Shown: one piece after another, positions 1 through 7,519 of the stretch
Layout: every line of letters begins with the position of its first letter
How positions within the stretch are numbered: position 1 is the stretch's first letter
Assembly: GCF_001812805.1 (NCBI RefSeq)
Contig: NZ_KV810495.1
Coordinates: forward strand, 1-40,603
Length of the DNA: 40,603 nt
Source of the DNA: Corynebacterium sp. HMSC078H07
GTDB lineage: Bacteria > Actinomycetota > Actinomycetes > Mycobacteriales > Mycobacteriaceae
Direction: 5' to 3'
Made by a program: the position numbers and the translations under genes
Notes under the pieces: generated by a model
Databases searched by the model: none
What the model saw: only the letters and a program-made list of their open reading frames with translations
Told to the model about the DNA's origin: nothing

Positions 1-273
1 ACATTGGCACACTATTGAGTTCTCACACATCATCCGCACGCCACAAGAAAATTAACCAAACGTTAACCTCTCGCAAGCGGCTCGAACAACATTACCCAAC
101 AAGCTCAACCAAAGTCAAACCCGCCGAACAAACATTGTTCAAACATCTACCACCAGTTAACCTCACGGCTACCTCGCGGCGACTCGCATAAATATACGCA
201 CACCCCCAACAAACAACAAATCCCCAGCACAACTACCACGTTGGACCAGGGAAACGTCGCCAAGCACTGCTCC
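1..273 (-). promoter_or_regulatory. Probable rRNA operon promoter and leader (16S gene outside window)
   Basis: Read on the minus strand, positions 7-30 contain GAGAACTCAATAGTGTGCC, which matches the conserved leader element found just upstream of 16S rRNA in actinobacteria (recalled, not searched). Upstream of it on the same strand are two sigma70-like promoters. One is TTGTTG (219-214), 17 nt, TATATT (196-191). The other is TTGACT (118-113), 18 nt, TAATGT (94-89). There is no credible coding sequence in this AC-rich stretch. The inference is that an rRNA operon starts here and reads leftwards out of the window. The 16S gene itself is not visible. Confidence 0.6.
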
Positions 274-1548
274 TTAGTAGAGCTCTTCCTCTTGCGTGCG
301 CTCGATGGTGGCGCCCAAGGCCTGAAGGTTCTCCACGAAGTTCGGGTATCCGCGATCAATGTGGAAGACGTCGTGGACCGTTGTTGTCTCATCCGCGCAC
401 AGTGCAGAGAGGACTAAACCTGCACCGGCGCGAATGTCGGAACTCCAGACATGAGTGGAGGACAGCCGTTCTTGACCACGAATGACCACGTGGTGGCCGT
501 CAACCTGCGCGTCGGCACCGAGGCGCAGCATTTCATCGACAAAGCGGAAACGAGACTCGAAGACATTCTCTGTGATGATGGAGGTTCCTTGCGCTACAGA
601 AGAAAGGCCGATGGCTATCGGTTGTAGATCCGTGGGGAAGCCAGGGTACGGCAAGGTCTGGTAGTCCACGGCAGATGGACGGCGGTCCATGCGCACGCGG
701 AATCCGTTGACATAGGCCTCAATCTCGGCGCCGGCAGATTTGAGCTTTTCCAGCGGGAGGTGCAGATGCTTTGGCGCAATGCCCCCAACTGTAATGTCAC
801 CCCGCGTCATCACAGCAGCGTAGGCCCAGGTGCCGGCAACAATGCGGTCACCGATAACCTCATGCTCAGTCGGGTACAGCTTTTCCACTCCCCTAATGGT
901 GATGGTGGACGTACCTTCGCCCTCGATATCGGCACCCATCTCCTTGAGCATGAGGCACAGGTCCACGATCTCCGGCTCGCGGGCGGCATTGTGCAACTGA
1001 GTTTCGCCCTCCGCAAGAACAGCGGCAGTAAGAATGTTTTCGGTCGCACCCACAGAAGGAAAGTCGAGTTTGATGCTGGCACCGCGCAAGTGCTCCGCTT
1101 CAGCCACGACAGCTCCATGCTCAATGCGGGTACTTGCACCGAGCTTCTCGAGACCAGATTGGTGCATATCGAGCGGGCGGGAGCCGATAGCATCGCCGCC
1201 GGGGAGCGCCACCTTGGCGTGGCCACACCGCGAGGTCAAGGGGCCAAGCACGCACACCGACGCGCGGAACTGACGCACCGCGTCGAAGTCAGCGTTGGAA
1301 TGGAGCTCGGCGGGTGTCGTAATGCGCACCGTGTGGCCCTCAATCTCTACCGAGCATCCAAGGCCCTCGAGGACCTTGCGCATCAGGGGGACATCGAGAA
1401 TCTCAGGACAGTTGGTCAGCGTGGTGGTGCCCTCCGCCAACAAGGCCGCAGCCATAAGCTTCAGCACACTGTTTTTGGCACCGTCCACCTTGACGGTGCC
1501 CTGCAGGCGCGCCCCACCGGAGACAATAAATTGGTCTTTCACGCCCAC
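274..1548 (-). CDS. murA: UDP-N-acetylglucosamine 1-carboxyvinyltransferase
   Basis: This enzyme transfers enolpyruvate from phosphoenolpyruvate to UDP-GlcNAc, the first committed cytoplasmic step of peptidoglycan synthesis. The 424-residue length fits the EPSP-synthase-like MurA family. The DGAKNS motif near the N-terminus carries the conserved Lys25 and Asn26. The active-site loop reads [15 protein letters not shown], so the usual catalytic cysteine (Cys115 in E. coli) is Asp119. Mycobacterial MurA has the same Asp, and it is associated with intrinsic fosfomycin insensitivity. The gene starts 15 nt after the ramA stop on the same strand, so the two may be cotranscribed. The rRNA operon promoter region follows it downstream. 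Confidence 0.95.
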   Translation of the reverse strand: MGVKDQFIVSGGARLQGTVKVDGAKNSVLKLMAAALLAEGTTTLTNCPEILDVPLMRKVLEGLGCSVEIEGHTVRITTPAELHSNADFDAVRQFRASVCVLGPLTSRCGHAKVALPGGDAIGSRPLDMHQSGLEKLGASTRIEHGAVVAEAEHLRGASIKLDFPSVGATENILTAAVLAEGETQLHNAAREPEIVDLCLMLKEMGADIEGEGTSTITIRGVEKLYPTEHEVIGDRIVAGTWAYAAVMTRGDITVGGIAPKHLHLPLEKLKSAGAEIEAYVNGFRVRMDRRPSAVDYQTLPYPGFPTDLQPIAIGLSSVAQGTSIITENVFESRFRFVDEMLRLGADAQVDGHHVVIRGQERLSSTHVWSSDIRAGAGLVLSALCADETTTVHDVFHIDRGYPNFVENLQALGATIERTQEEELY

Positions 1549-1563
1549 CCAACTTACCTACAA

Positions 1564-2403
1564 TCAGGGCAACGCGCCGATACGACGAGCTGCATTCACC
1601 GCTTCATAACGGGTATGAGCACCGAGTTTACGCATCACAGAGCGCAAATAAGACTTCACAGTCTCAGCACCGATTCCCATTTCCTCGGCGGCTTCCACGT
1701 TGGTATGGCCGAGTGCCACGCACGACAGAACATCGAGCTCGCGAGCAGACAGCTTGGTGGACTGCTTGACGCGTACCGGAGAGACCATTTGGTCACAGAG
1801 CGCCTCTAGCTCCTTGCGCAGGTCCTCATCCGAGACGCGGTTAGCCAGCATGCGCAACTTGGAGTGAGTAGAACGTACCTGTTCCCACTCCGCGCCATTC
1901 ATCACGTGTCCACGCGCGGCTCCGCCCTTTCCGCCATCAGCGCGGCGAAGAGCCGAATTCACTGCAAGGTCCTGCTCCAGACAACGAGCGGTCATGGTGA
2001 CTTCCTCAATCACCTTGTCACCCAAACGCACCGGCGAGTGAACGCCGACGTAGAGGACACCGCGGATTTCACGTTGGACAGTGACCGGAACTGCGACGAT
2101 GGAGTGCAGGCCCTCGTCTTGGATATAGCGGTCATTCTCATGACTAATGGTCGTGGCACGAGTGTAGTCAGAAACACCGACGGCACGGCGCGTGCTCACC
2201 ACGCGCCCACCAACGCCCACATTGGCGTCAATCACGAGGTTCTGTAGCGCCGGAGTGCGCAGACCTACCCACTGGGTAATCTGCAAACGATTATCCGGCA
2301 ATAGGGTTCCGTACATAGTGACGGGAATACCCGTAGCAGTCTTCAACGACGACAGCGCTGCGCGTACGGCCTCGTCGTCATCCTTGAGTCGATGCGGCTC
2401 CAT
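1564..2403 (-). CDS. ramA: RamA-type LuxR/GAF transcriptional regulator of acetate metabolism
   Basis: The product is a 279-residue regulator with a GAF-like N-terminal half (about residues 10-150) and a C-terminal LuxR/GerE helix-turn-helix (about 210-275, around LSARELDVLSCVALGHTNVEAAEE). In C. glutamicum RamA controls acetate, ethanol and central carbon genes. An in-frame extension to 2556 is possible, but the start at 2403 is preferred because the protein then begins MEPHRLKDDDEAV, like known RamA N-termini, and GAGAGAG lies just upstream. Neighbours match the C. glutamicum ramA-cysK-cysE order. Three CGGGGGTA motifs lie directly upstream, consistent with autoregulation. Confidence 0.9.
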   Translation of the reverse strand: MEPHRLKDDDEAVRAALSSLKTATGIPVTMYGTLLPDNRLQITQWVGLRTPALQNLVIDANVGVGGRVVSTRRAVGVSDYTRATTISHENDRYIQDEGLHSIVAVPVTVQREIRGVLYVGVHSPVRLGDKVIEEVTMTARCLEQDLAVNSALRRADGGKGGAARGHVMNGAEWEQVRSTHSKLRMLANRVSDEDLRKELEALCDQMVSPVRVKQSTKLSARELDVLSCVALGHTNVEAAEEMGIGAETVKSYLRSVMRKLGAHTRYEAVNAARRIGALP

Positions 2404-2419
2404 GAGACTCTCTCTTACT

Positions 2420-2509
2420 CGGGGGTAACCAGCAGGTGCACCCATATTCCCCGCTGCGAACGGGGGTAGGCGAACACTGTTTGTGAAGTATAACCGGCCG
2501 ACGGGGGTA
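2420..2509. promoter_or_regulatory. Three RamA-type motifs with 41-nt periodicity upstream of ramA
   Basis: The octamer CGGGGGTA occurs at 2420-2427, 2461-2468 and 2502-2509, so the copies are exactly 41 nt apart. It fits the published RamA motif ([A/C/T]-G4-6-[T/C]). The copies lie 17-106 nt upstream of the proposed ramA start. The inference is that these are autoregulatory operators on the same face of the helix. Confidence 0.6.
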
Positions 2510-2583
2510 ATTCTAAATCGCGCCACGCAGCTCACAGTCTGAGAATCCCACATCATATGCCCGAATGCTCTGTTCAGAATTAA

Positions 2584-2599
2584 TATACCACTTTGTCTA
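2584..2599 (+). promoter_or_regulatory. McbR-like operator upstream of cysK
   Basis: TATAC-CACTTT-GTCTA matches the C. glutamicum McbR consensus TAGAC-N6-GTCTA at 9 of 10 defined bases. McbR is the S-adenosylhomocysteine-responsive repressor of sulfur amino acid genes, and cysK is a known target in C. glutamicum. The site lies 60 nt before the cysK start and overlaps an AT-rich candidate -10 region (TAATAT, 2581-2586). Confidence 0.55.
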
Positions 2600-2658
2600 G
2601 TAGCGGAGTGTAAGGTGTCTGTTGTACGTCAGAACTTATTTCCAAAGGAGTCCACATC

Positions 2659-3594
2659 GTGGCTGTCTACAACAACATTCTGGAAACCATCGGCGGCACC
2701 CCGCTCGTCCGCCTCAACCGCCTTACCGAAGGCCTCGGCGCAGAGGTCCTAGTGAAGGTCGAGTCCTTTAACCCGGCCAACTCCGTGAAGGACCGCATCG
2801 CCAAGGCGATTGTCGACGCCGCCGTAGAATCCGGCCAGCTCAAGCCTGGCGGCACCATCGTTGAAGCCACCTCCGGCAACACCGGTATTGGCCTGGCACT
2901 CGTCGGTGCCGCACAGGGCTACAAGGTCATCCTGACCATGCCGGAGACCATGTCCAACGAGCGCAAGGTCCTGCTCCGCGCATACGGTGCTGAAATCGTC
3001 CTCACCCCGGGCGCTGCTGGTATGAAAGGCGCCGTCGAGAAGGCAAACGAGATTATCGCCGAGACCCCGAACGCTATCCTGGCTTCCCAGTTCGCAAACG
3101 AGGCCAACCCGAAGATCCACGAGCAGACCACCGGCCCAGAGATCTGGAATGACGCCGAGGGCAAGGTTGATGCCTTCGTTGCCGGCGTGGGCACGGGCGG
3201 CACCGTAACCGGTGTGGGCCGCTACCTGCGTTCCCAGAATGCCGACACCTACCTCGTTGCCGTCGAGCCGTCCGACTCCCCGGTTCTCTCCGAAGGCAAG
3301 GCCGGCCCACACAAGATTCAGGGCATTGGCGCCAACTTCGTGCCGGAGGTTCTGGACCGCGAGATCCTCAACGAGGTTCTTACCGCTACCACCGAGGAGT
3401 CCGTGTCCACTGCCCGCAAGCTCGCTACCGAGGAAGGCCTGCTGGTCGGTATCTCCTCCGGTGCGAACGTCTCCGCTGCTCTGAAGCTGGCTGCTCGTGA
3501 CGAATTCAAGGGCAAGACCATCGTGGTCGTTGCTCCAGATTTCGGCGAGCGTTACGTCTCCACCATCCTCTTCGAGGACATCCGCGAGGCCTAA
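2659..3594 (+). CDS. cysK: Cysteine synthase (O-acetylserine sulfhydrylase)
   Basis: This is a PLP-dependent enzyme that makes L-cysteine from O-acetylserine and sulfide. The 311-residue length is typical. Lys44 in NSVKDR is the PLP Schiff-base residue, the substrate loop is TSGNTG (about residues 73-78), and the phosphate-binding loop is GTGGT (about 178-182). The start is a GTG preceded by AAAGGAG at an 8-nt spacing. cysE follows after an intrinsic terminator, so serine acetyltransferase and cysteine synthase are adjacent but may be separate transcripts. A McbR-like operator lies upstream. Confidence 0.97.
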   Translation: MAVYNNILETIGGTPLVRLNRLTEGLGAEVLVKVESFNPANSVKDRIAKAIVDAAVESGQLKPGGTIVEATSGNTGIGLALVGAAQGYKVILTMPETMSNERKVLLRAYGAEIVLTPGAAGMKGAVEKANEIIAETPNAILASQFANEANPKIHEQTTGPEIWNDAEGKVDAFVAGVGTGGTVTGVGRYLRSQNADTYLVAVEPSDSPVLSEGKAGPHKIQGIGANFVPEVLDREILNEVLTATTEESVSTARKLATEEGLLVGISSGANVSAALKLAARDEFKGKTIVVVAPDFGERYVSTILFEDIREA

Positions 3595-3658
3595 AGCGGT
3601 TCTTCTCCTTCTCACTGCGCCCCCTACACGCAGTGAGGGAACCCGCACCCAGCGAATA

Positions 3659-3692
3659 AAAGCGCCCTATTTTCCTAGGGCGCTTTTTCTTT
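3659..3692 (+). terminator. Intrinsic terminator of cysK
   Basis: AGCGCCCTA (3661-3669) pairs perfectly with TAGGGCGCT (3676-3684) around a 6-nt loop. It is followed by a T-rich tract and preceded by A residues. It ends about 18 nt before the cysE start. Confidence 0.9.
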
Positions 3693-3710
3693 ATAGATAG
3701 GATGGTTCGC

Positions 3711-4274
3711 ATGCACATCTTCAAGATGATCCGCGAGGACCTTAACAATGCCCGCGATCACGACCCAGCCGCCCGCGGTGACGTGGAAAATGCTGTGGTC
3801 TACTCCGGTCTCCACGCTATTTGGTCACACCGCCTTTCCCACCGCATGTGGAAGCGCGGTTGGCGCGGCCCGGCCCGCATTTTGGCGCAGCTAAACCGCT
3901 TCTTTACCGGCGTGGAAATCCACCCCGGCGCCACTATCGGACGCCGCTTCTTCATCGACCACGGCATGGGAATCGTCATCGGTGAGACCGCCGAAATCGG
4001 CGACGGTGTCATGCTTTATCACGGTGTCACCCTCGGCGGCCAGGTGCTCACACAAACCAAGCGCCACCCCACTATTGAGGACAACGTGACCATTGGCGCC
4101 GGCGCCAAGGTCTTGGGTCCCATCACCATCGGCGAAGGCTCTGCAGTAGGCGCTAACGCCGTGGTGACAAAAGATGTACCCCCGAACCACATCGCTACGG
4201 GTATCCCAGCTAAGAACCGTCCTCGTAAGAAGGACGAGCGCATCAAGCTGGTGGACCCGGATTACTACATCTAG
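3711..4274 (+). CDS. cysE: Serine O-acetyltransferase
   Basis: CysE acetylates L-serine to O-acetylserine, the substrate of CysK. The protein is 187 residues from the ATG at 3711. That start is preferred over 3702 because the AGG before it has normal spacing and the N-terminus [11 protein letters not shown] fits the short CysE class. Features visible are the N-terminal helical part, then left-handed beta-helix hexapeptide repeats (from about residue 65, for example [19 protein letters not shown] and GVTLGG), and a basic C-terminus. It lies downstream of cysK in the usual corynebacterial order. Confidence 0.93.
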   Translation: MHIFKMIREDLNNARDHDPAARGDVENAVVYSGLHAIWSHRLSHRMWKRGWRGPARILAQLNRFFTGVEIHPGATIGRRFFIDHGMGIVIGETAEIGDGVMLYHGVTLGGQVLTQTKRHPTIEDNVTIGAGAKVLGPITIGEGSAVGANAVVTKDVPPNHIATGIPAKNRPRKKDERIKLVDPDYYI

Positions 4275-4564
4275 AGGGCGCCTTCACGCGTGGTGAGCGG
4301 CTGGTAGTCAGGGTTCTTCTCAATGAACCCTGCCACTGCACTGCAGGTAGGGATGACTTGACGGGCTGCCGTCGATTCATCATCTAGTGCTGCTTTGATG
4401 AGCGTCTTCGACAGACCTTGTCCTTGGAAGGCATCGTGGATAACGGTGTGGTTGAACTCGCGTGTTGTTGCGGTATCGGCGTACTCGGCGTAGCCCGCCT
4501 CTTCCCCATCAACGGTGATCACGAAACGGGATTGATCGGTTTGGTGCGCAACTGAAGTAGTCAT
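4271..4564 (-). CDS. Small GNAT (YjdJ-type) N-acetyltransferase
   Basis: This is a 97-residue protein of the minimal GNAT/YjdJ family. It has the family pattern [15 protein letters not shown] (acetyl-CoA-binding Q-G-Q-G loop), then [12 protein letters not shown] and a C-terminal NPDYQPL. The substrate is unknown. The stop overlaps the cysE stop region by 4 nt (convergent genes). The start at 4564 is uncertain because an ATG at 4573 is also possible. TTTAAT seven nt upstream suggests a leaderless transcript. A longer in-frame ORF to 4684 would run through tRNA-Phe and is rejected. Confidence 0.8.
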   Translation of the reverse strand: MTTSVAHQTDQSRFVITVDGEEAGYAEYADTATTREFNHTVIHDAFQGQGLSKTLIKAALDDESTAARQVIPTCSAVAGFIEKNPDYQPLTTREGAL

Positions 4565-4607
4565 AGCGCCCATTAAACCAAAAAGCTGCGTCCAACAACC
4601 TAAAACA

Positions 4608-4641
4608 AAAGAACCCCCTCCATAATGAACTGGAGGGGGTT
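4608..4641 (-). terminator. Terminator of the tRNA-Asp/tRNA-Phe transcript
   Basis: AACCCCCTCCA (4612-4622) and TGGAGGGGGTT (4631-4641) form a perfect 11-bp stem with an 8-nt loop. On the minus strand it is followed by a T-rich tract (TCTTTTGTTTTAGG), fitting termination of the tRNA genes to the right. Confidence 0.8.
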
Positions 4642-4649
4642 TGCTCTTG

Positions 4650-4722
4650 TGGCCAGAGCCAGGATCGAACTGGCGACCCCACACTTTTCAGGCGTGTGCT
4701 CTACCGACTGAGCTATCTGGCC
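4650..4722 (-). tRNA. tRNA-Phe (GAA)
   Basis: The minus strand folds as a complete cloverleaf. The acceptor is GGCCAGA/TCTGGCC, the anticodon stem is CACGC/GTGTG, the loop is CTGAAAA with anticodon GAA, and the T loop is TTCGATC. It has 73 nt to the discriminator A. CCA is not encoded because CAA follows. Confidence 0.95.
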
Positions 4723-4743
4723 AGAAGCCACAAGGGACTTCGG

Positions 4744-4817
4744 CGACCCTGACGGGACTTGAACCCGCGACCTCCGCCGTGACAGGGCGGCGCGCTAACC
4801 AACTGCGCCACAGGGCC
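4744..4817 (-). tRNA. tRNA-Asp (GTC), copy 1
   Basis: The minus strand gives a 74-nt cloverleaf with acceptor GGCCCTG/CAGGGTC, an anticodon loop CTGTCAC containing GTC, and discriminator G. It is identical to the copy at 5147-5220. Confidence 0.95.
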
Positions 4818-4822
4818 ATTTT

Positions 4823-5060
4823 TAATCATCTCTTGTGCGCTGGGCACGAATAAGTACTCTACACAACGCTTCAGAAAGTCACCAAATCACCATGTCAACT
4901 CCAGTTTTCAGGCAAGTTTGAACGCCCTCATCGCAGCCTCGTCATCCGCACTAGACCTATAAGTCTCTTCACTCTCAGAACCGTGGTCCGGAAGGGCAAA
5001 ACAACACGTTGTGTCGTTTAGGCCCAAAGGTTAGAAACCATGACTTAAGGTGGCATAGCA
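4823..5060. other. Intergenic spacer between the tRNA-Asp copies, no gene seen
   Basis: This is the bulk of the stretch of about 330 nt between the two tRNA-Asp genes. No ORF with a start site and family resemblance was seen. It is followed by the hairpin at 5068-5107. The two flanking 78-bp tRNA repeats suggest that the segment arose by duplication or insertion. Confidence 0.5.
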
Positions 5061-5067
5061 ACGAGAA

Positions 5068-5107
5068 ACGCCCCGAAGCTTGTTTCTTTAACAACGCTTC
5101 GGGGCGT
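5068..5107 (-). terminator. Terminator of the tRNA-Glu/tRNA-Asp transcript
   Basis: ACGCCCCGAAGC (5068-5079) pairs perfectly with GCTTCGGGGCGT (5096-5107). The pairing can be extended inside the loop by TTGTT/AACAA. The minus-strand downstream sequence is only moderately T-rich (GTTTCTC). It separates tRNA-Glu plus tRNA-Asp copy 2 from tRNA-Asp copy 1 plus tRNA-Phe. Confidence 0.7.
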
Positions 5108-5146
5108 AACAATGGCCTTTATAAAAATGGCGACTCATGACAATGG

Positions 5147-5220
5147 CGACCCTGACGGGACTTGAACCCGCGACCTCCGCCGTGACAGGGCGGCGCGCTA
5201 ACCAACTGCGCCACAGGGCC
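5147..5220 (-). tRNA. tRNA-Asp (GTC), copy 2
   Basis: It is identical over all 74 nt to copy 1 at 4744-4817. The identity extends to 78 bp (4742-4819 versus 5145-5222). It lies 37 nt downstream of tRNA-Glu on the same strand. Confidence 0.95.
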
Positions 5221-5257
5221 ATACGTATTCTTTTATGTACCAACACAGAGGTGTTGG

Positions 5258-5330
5258 TACCCCCAACGGGATTCGAACCCGTGCCGCCGCCGTGAAAGGG
5301 CGGTGTCCTAGGCCGCTAGACGATGGGGGC
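5258..5330 (-). tRNA. tRNA-Glu (TTC)
   Basis: The minus strand folds with acceptor GCCCCCA/TGGGGGT (the first pair is G-U), anticodon TTC in the loop CTTTCAC, and a TTCGAAT T loop. After the discriminator A, CCA appears to be encoded (5257-5255). Confidence 0.93.
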
Positions 5331-5414
5331 CCGTTGCCGTTCAGGCAACTTTGTAAAAATATACTGGAGATATCCCGACTTAACCAAATCGCCTCGGCAG
5401 AAAGGTAGAAAACC

Positions 5415-5747
5415 ATGGCTGAACAGCACGATACCTGCTCCTGTCACGAGCCTGGAGTGCACGGCTATAACTCCGATAGCGAACAAAAAGGGAAGTATCT
5501 AGCCCGCCTCAAGCGCATCGAGGGGCAGACTCGTGGCATTCATCGCATGATCGATGAGGACCAGTACTGCATTGACATCATCACGCAGATTTCGGCAGTG
5601 ACTTCAGCGCTGGAAAACGTGTCCCTTGCGCTCCTTGAGGACCATATTGAGCACTGTGTGGCCGGCGCTGCTGCCAAAGACGAGCACGAGGCCGCAGAGA
5701 AGCTTGAGGAGGCCATGAGGGCCATTAGGAAGCTCGTCAAGAGCTAA
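5415..5747 (+). CDS. CsoR/RcnR-family metal-sensing repressor
   Basis: This is a 110-residue all-helical DUF156-type repressor. The copper-site triad of CsoR (Cys36-His61-Cys65 in M. tuberculosis) is matched in spacing by Cys52, His77 and Cys81, which points to Cu(I) or thiol sensing rather than Ni/Co. The N-terminal tail has an extra HDTCSCHEPGVHGY segment that could add metal ligands. AGAAAGG lies upstream of the ATG. It stands alone among tRNA genes with no copper exporter or copZ next to it, so its target is not apparent. It ends before a bidirectional terminator. Confidence 0.88.
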   Translation: MAEQHDTCSCHEPGVHGYNSDSEQKGKYLARLKRIEGQTRGIHRMIDEDQYCIDIITQISAVTSALENVSLALLEDHIEHCVAGAAAKDEHEAAEKLEEAMRAIRKLVKS

Positions 5748-5798
5748 CCTCGAGTCAAGAATCCAGCGAGGGACTCAGAAGCCAATAGCACAAAAGAA

Positions 5799-5826
5799 AA
5801 GAGCCGCCCTAAGGCGGCTCTTTTTG
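5799..5826. terminator. Bidirectional terminator between csoR-like gene and tRNA-Lys
   Basis: GAGCCGCC (5801-5808) and GGCGGCTC (5813-5820) form an 8-bp stem with a 4-nt loop. It has a T-tract on the plus side and A-rich sequence before it, so it can terminate the repressor gene (plus) and tRNA-Lys (minus). Confidence 0.88.
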
Positions 5827-5899
5827 TGGGCCCTGCGGGGATCGAACCCGCGACCTGCGGATTAAAAGTCCGTAGCTCTACCAGCTGAGCTAAAGGCCC
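5827..5899 (-). tRNA. tRNA-Lys (TTT)
   Basis: The minus-strand cloverleaf has acceptor GGGCCTT/AGGGCCC, anticodon stem ACGGA/TCCGC, loop CTTTTAA with anticodon TTT, T loop TTCGATC and discriminator A. It has 73 nt and CCA is not encoded. Confidence 0.95.
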
Positions 5900-5929
5900 A
5901 ACGTTCCTACATTGTAGTAGGTGGGGTTC

Positions 5930-5977
5930 TGGAAAAGAAAATAGCCCTCACCTAGTTCAGTTTGAAGCGGTGAGGGC
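5930..5977 (-). terminator. Terminator of the CoA-transferase gene
   Basis: GCCCTCACC (5944-5952) pairs perfectly with GGTGAGGGC (5969-5977) around a 16-nt loop. On the minus strand it is followed by TATTTTCTTTTCC. It lies about 40 nt past the stop of the CoA-transferase gene. Confidence 0.85.
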
Positions 5978-6016
5978 CAGTATCCGGCGCTAAAAGCCGT
6001 GGGGAGGATGAGCGAA

Positions 6017-7519
6017 CTAGCCGCGCATGTCACCCTTCTCCATGAAGTTCACCTGGAACTCGAAGGCGGTCTTCAAATCGTGCGGGGTGTGCTGGAACTT
6101 GTTGGACTTGGCACGCTCGAAGTACTCCTCCAGCAGCGGACGGTAGTCCGGGTGAGCCACTGCAATGACCTTCTCAACGCGCTCCTTCGGAGCTAGGCCG
6201 CGAAGGTCAGCAACGCCGTATTCGGTGATGATAACCATGGTGTCGTGCTCCGTGTGGTCGGTGTGGGACACGAACGGCACGATGGCGGAGATTGCACCAT
6301 CTTTGGCCACCGACGGGGAGACGAAGGTGGAGATGTAAGCGTTGCGGGTGAAGTCACCGGAGCCGCCGGTACCGTTCATGATGCGGGAGCCAGAGACGTT
6401 GGTGGAGTTGATGTTGCCGTAGATATCGGCCTCAATCATGCCATTAGAGGAAATCAGGCCCACGCGGCGGATAACCTCCGGGTGGTTCGATACCTGCTGC
6501 GGGCGCAGGATGATGTGCTTGGCGTAGCGCTCTGCCTCAGCATTCATCTTGTCCGCGTACTCCGGGGACAGCGCGAAGGAGGTGGCGGAGGCGACGGTCA
6601 TCTTGCCGGCGTCGATAAGATCAAGCATGCCGTCCTGGATAACCTCGGTGTAGGCCTGAATGTTCTCGAACTTGGAATCCAGCAGGCCAGCCATCACGGC
6701 ATTCGGAACGTTACCCACGCCGGACTGCATGATGAACTTGTCGTACTCGAGACGGCCAGCGGCAACCTCACCCTCGAGGAATTCGATGAAGTTCGCGGCA
6801 ATCTTCTCAGAGACCTCATCCGGAGCCTTGAACGGAGCGTTGCGGTCCGGAGCGTTGGTCTTGACCACGGCCACGACCTTCTCTTCCGGAATCTCAATGA
6901 AGGTGGTACCAACGCGGTCAGCCGGCTTGGTGATCGGAATCGGCTGACGGTTCGGCAGCTTCTCAATCTTGTAGATATCGTGCATGCCCTCGAGGTTCTC
7001 GGACTGCCACTCGTTGATCTCAATAATGATCTTGTCAGCGGCCTCGATGTACTCGAGGTTGTTGCCCACCGCAGAAGACGGGACGATGTTGCCGTTCTCA
7101 TCAATACGGACGGCCTCAATAATGGCTACCTGGAAGTCACCATAGAAGCCTTCTTCAACCTGCTGGCCAGAGTGGGAAAGGTGGATGTCCTGGTAGAGGG
7201 CGGAGCCGTCGTTAAAACGGTTACGCAGAGCCGGGTCCGAGTTGTACGGGGAGCGGAAGCGGATGGCGTTGGCCTCTGCCAGCACGCCGTCACAGTCCGG
7301 AGCGGTGGAGGCGCCGGAGAATACGTCGATCTTAAACTCCTCGCCTGCCTCGTGAGCGGTCTTGGCCTTCTCAGCGATGGCAGTAGGCAGGGCCTTCGGG
7401 TAGCCAGCGCCGGTAAAGCCGGAGATACCAACGCGGTCACCATGGTTGACAAACTTTGCAGCCTCGTCGGCGCTCATTACAAGCTTCTCAAACGGTGCGT
7501 ACGCGATTCTCTCAGACAT
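6017..7519 (-). CDS. cat: Acetyl-CoA hydrolase/CoA-transferase (succinyl- or propionyl-CoA:acetate type)
   Basis: This 500-residue member of the acetyl-CoA hydrolase/transferase family moves CoA between acyl groups and acetate (C. glutamicum Cat/ActA). The catalytic glutamate is likely Glu292 in AYTEVIQDG, and the glycine-rich motif MNGTGGSGDFTRN is present in the C-terminal domain. A strong AAAGGAGG lies before the ATG. It is divergent from dusB as in C. glutamicum. Two candidate RamA motifs lie in the promoter (AGGGGT at 7564-7559 and AGGGGGT at 7640-7634 on the minus strand), consistent with acetate control. The exact acyl-CoA preference cannot be read from sequence. Confidence 0.93.
   Translation of the reverse strand: MSERIAYAPFEKLVMSADEAAKFVNHGDRVGISGFTGAGYPKALPTAIAEKAKTAHEAGEEFKIDVFSGASTAPDCDGVLAEANAIRFRSPYNSDPALRNRFNDGSALYQDIHLSHSGQQVEEGFYGDFQVAIIEAVRIDENGNIVPSSAVGNNLEYIEAADKIIIEINEWQSENLEGMHDIYKIEKLPNRQPIPITKPADRVGTTFIEIPEEKVVAVVKTNAPDRNAPFKAPDEVSEKIAANFIEFLEGEVAAGRLEYDKFIMQSGVGNVPNAVMAGLLDSKFENIQAYTEVIQDGMLDLIDAGKMTVASATSFALSPEYADKMNAEAERYAKHIILRPQQVSNHPEVIRRVGLISSNGMIEADIYGNINSTNVSGSRIMNGTGGSGDFTRNAYISTFVSPSVAKDGAISAIVPFVSHTDHTEHDTMVIITEYGVADLRGLAPKERVEKVIAVAHPDYRPLLEEYFERAKSNKFQHTPHDLKTAFEFQVNFMEKGDMRG

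Noticed and set aside
53..67. GGTTAA repeats 11 nt apart near the rRNA leader resembling a PHO box
   Set aside because: The units are AT-type GGTTAAC/GGTTAAT without the TTCACC core, and phosphate control of an rRNA operon has no other support.
760..1809. 349-codon plus-strand ORF opposite murA and ramA
   Set aside because: It is antisense to two well-recognised genes. Its translation is low-complexity His/Arg/Gly-rich and resembles no family, a usual high-GC shadow frame.
4574..4684. Long N-terminal extension of the GNAT gene
   Set aside because: It would read through a terminator and tRNA-Phe. The GNAT domain begins after 4564.
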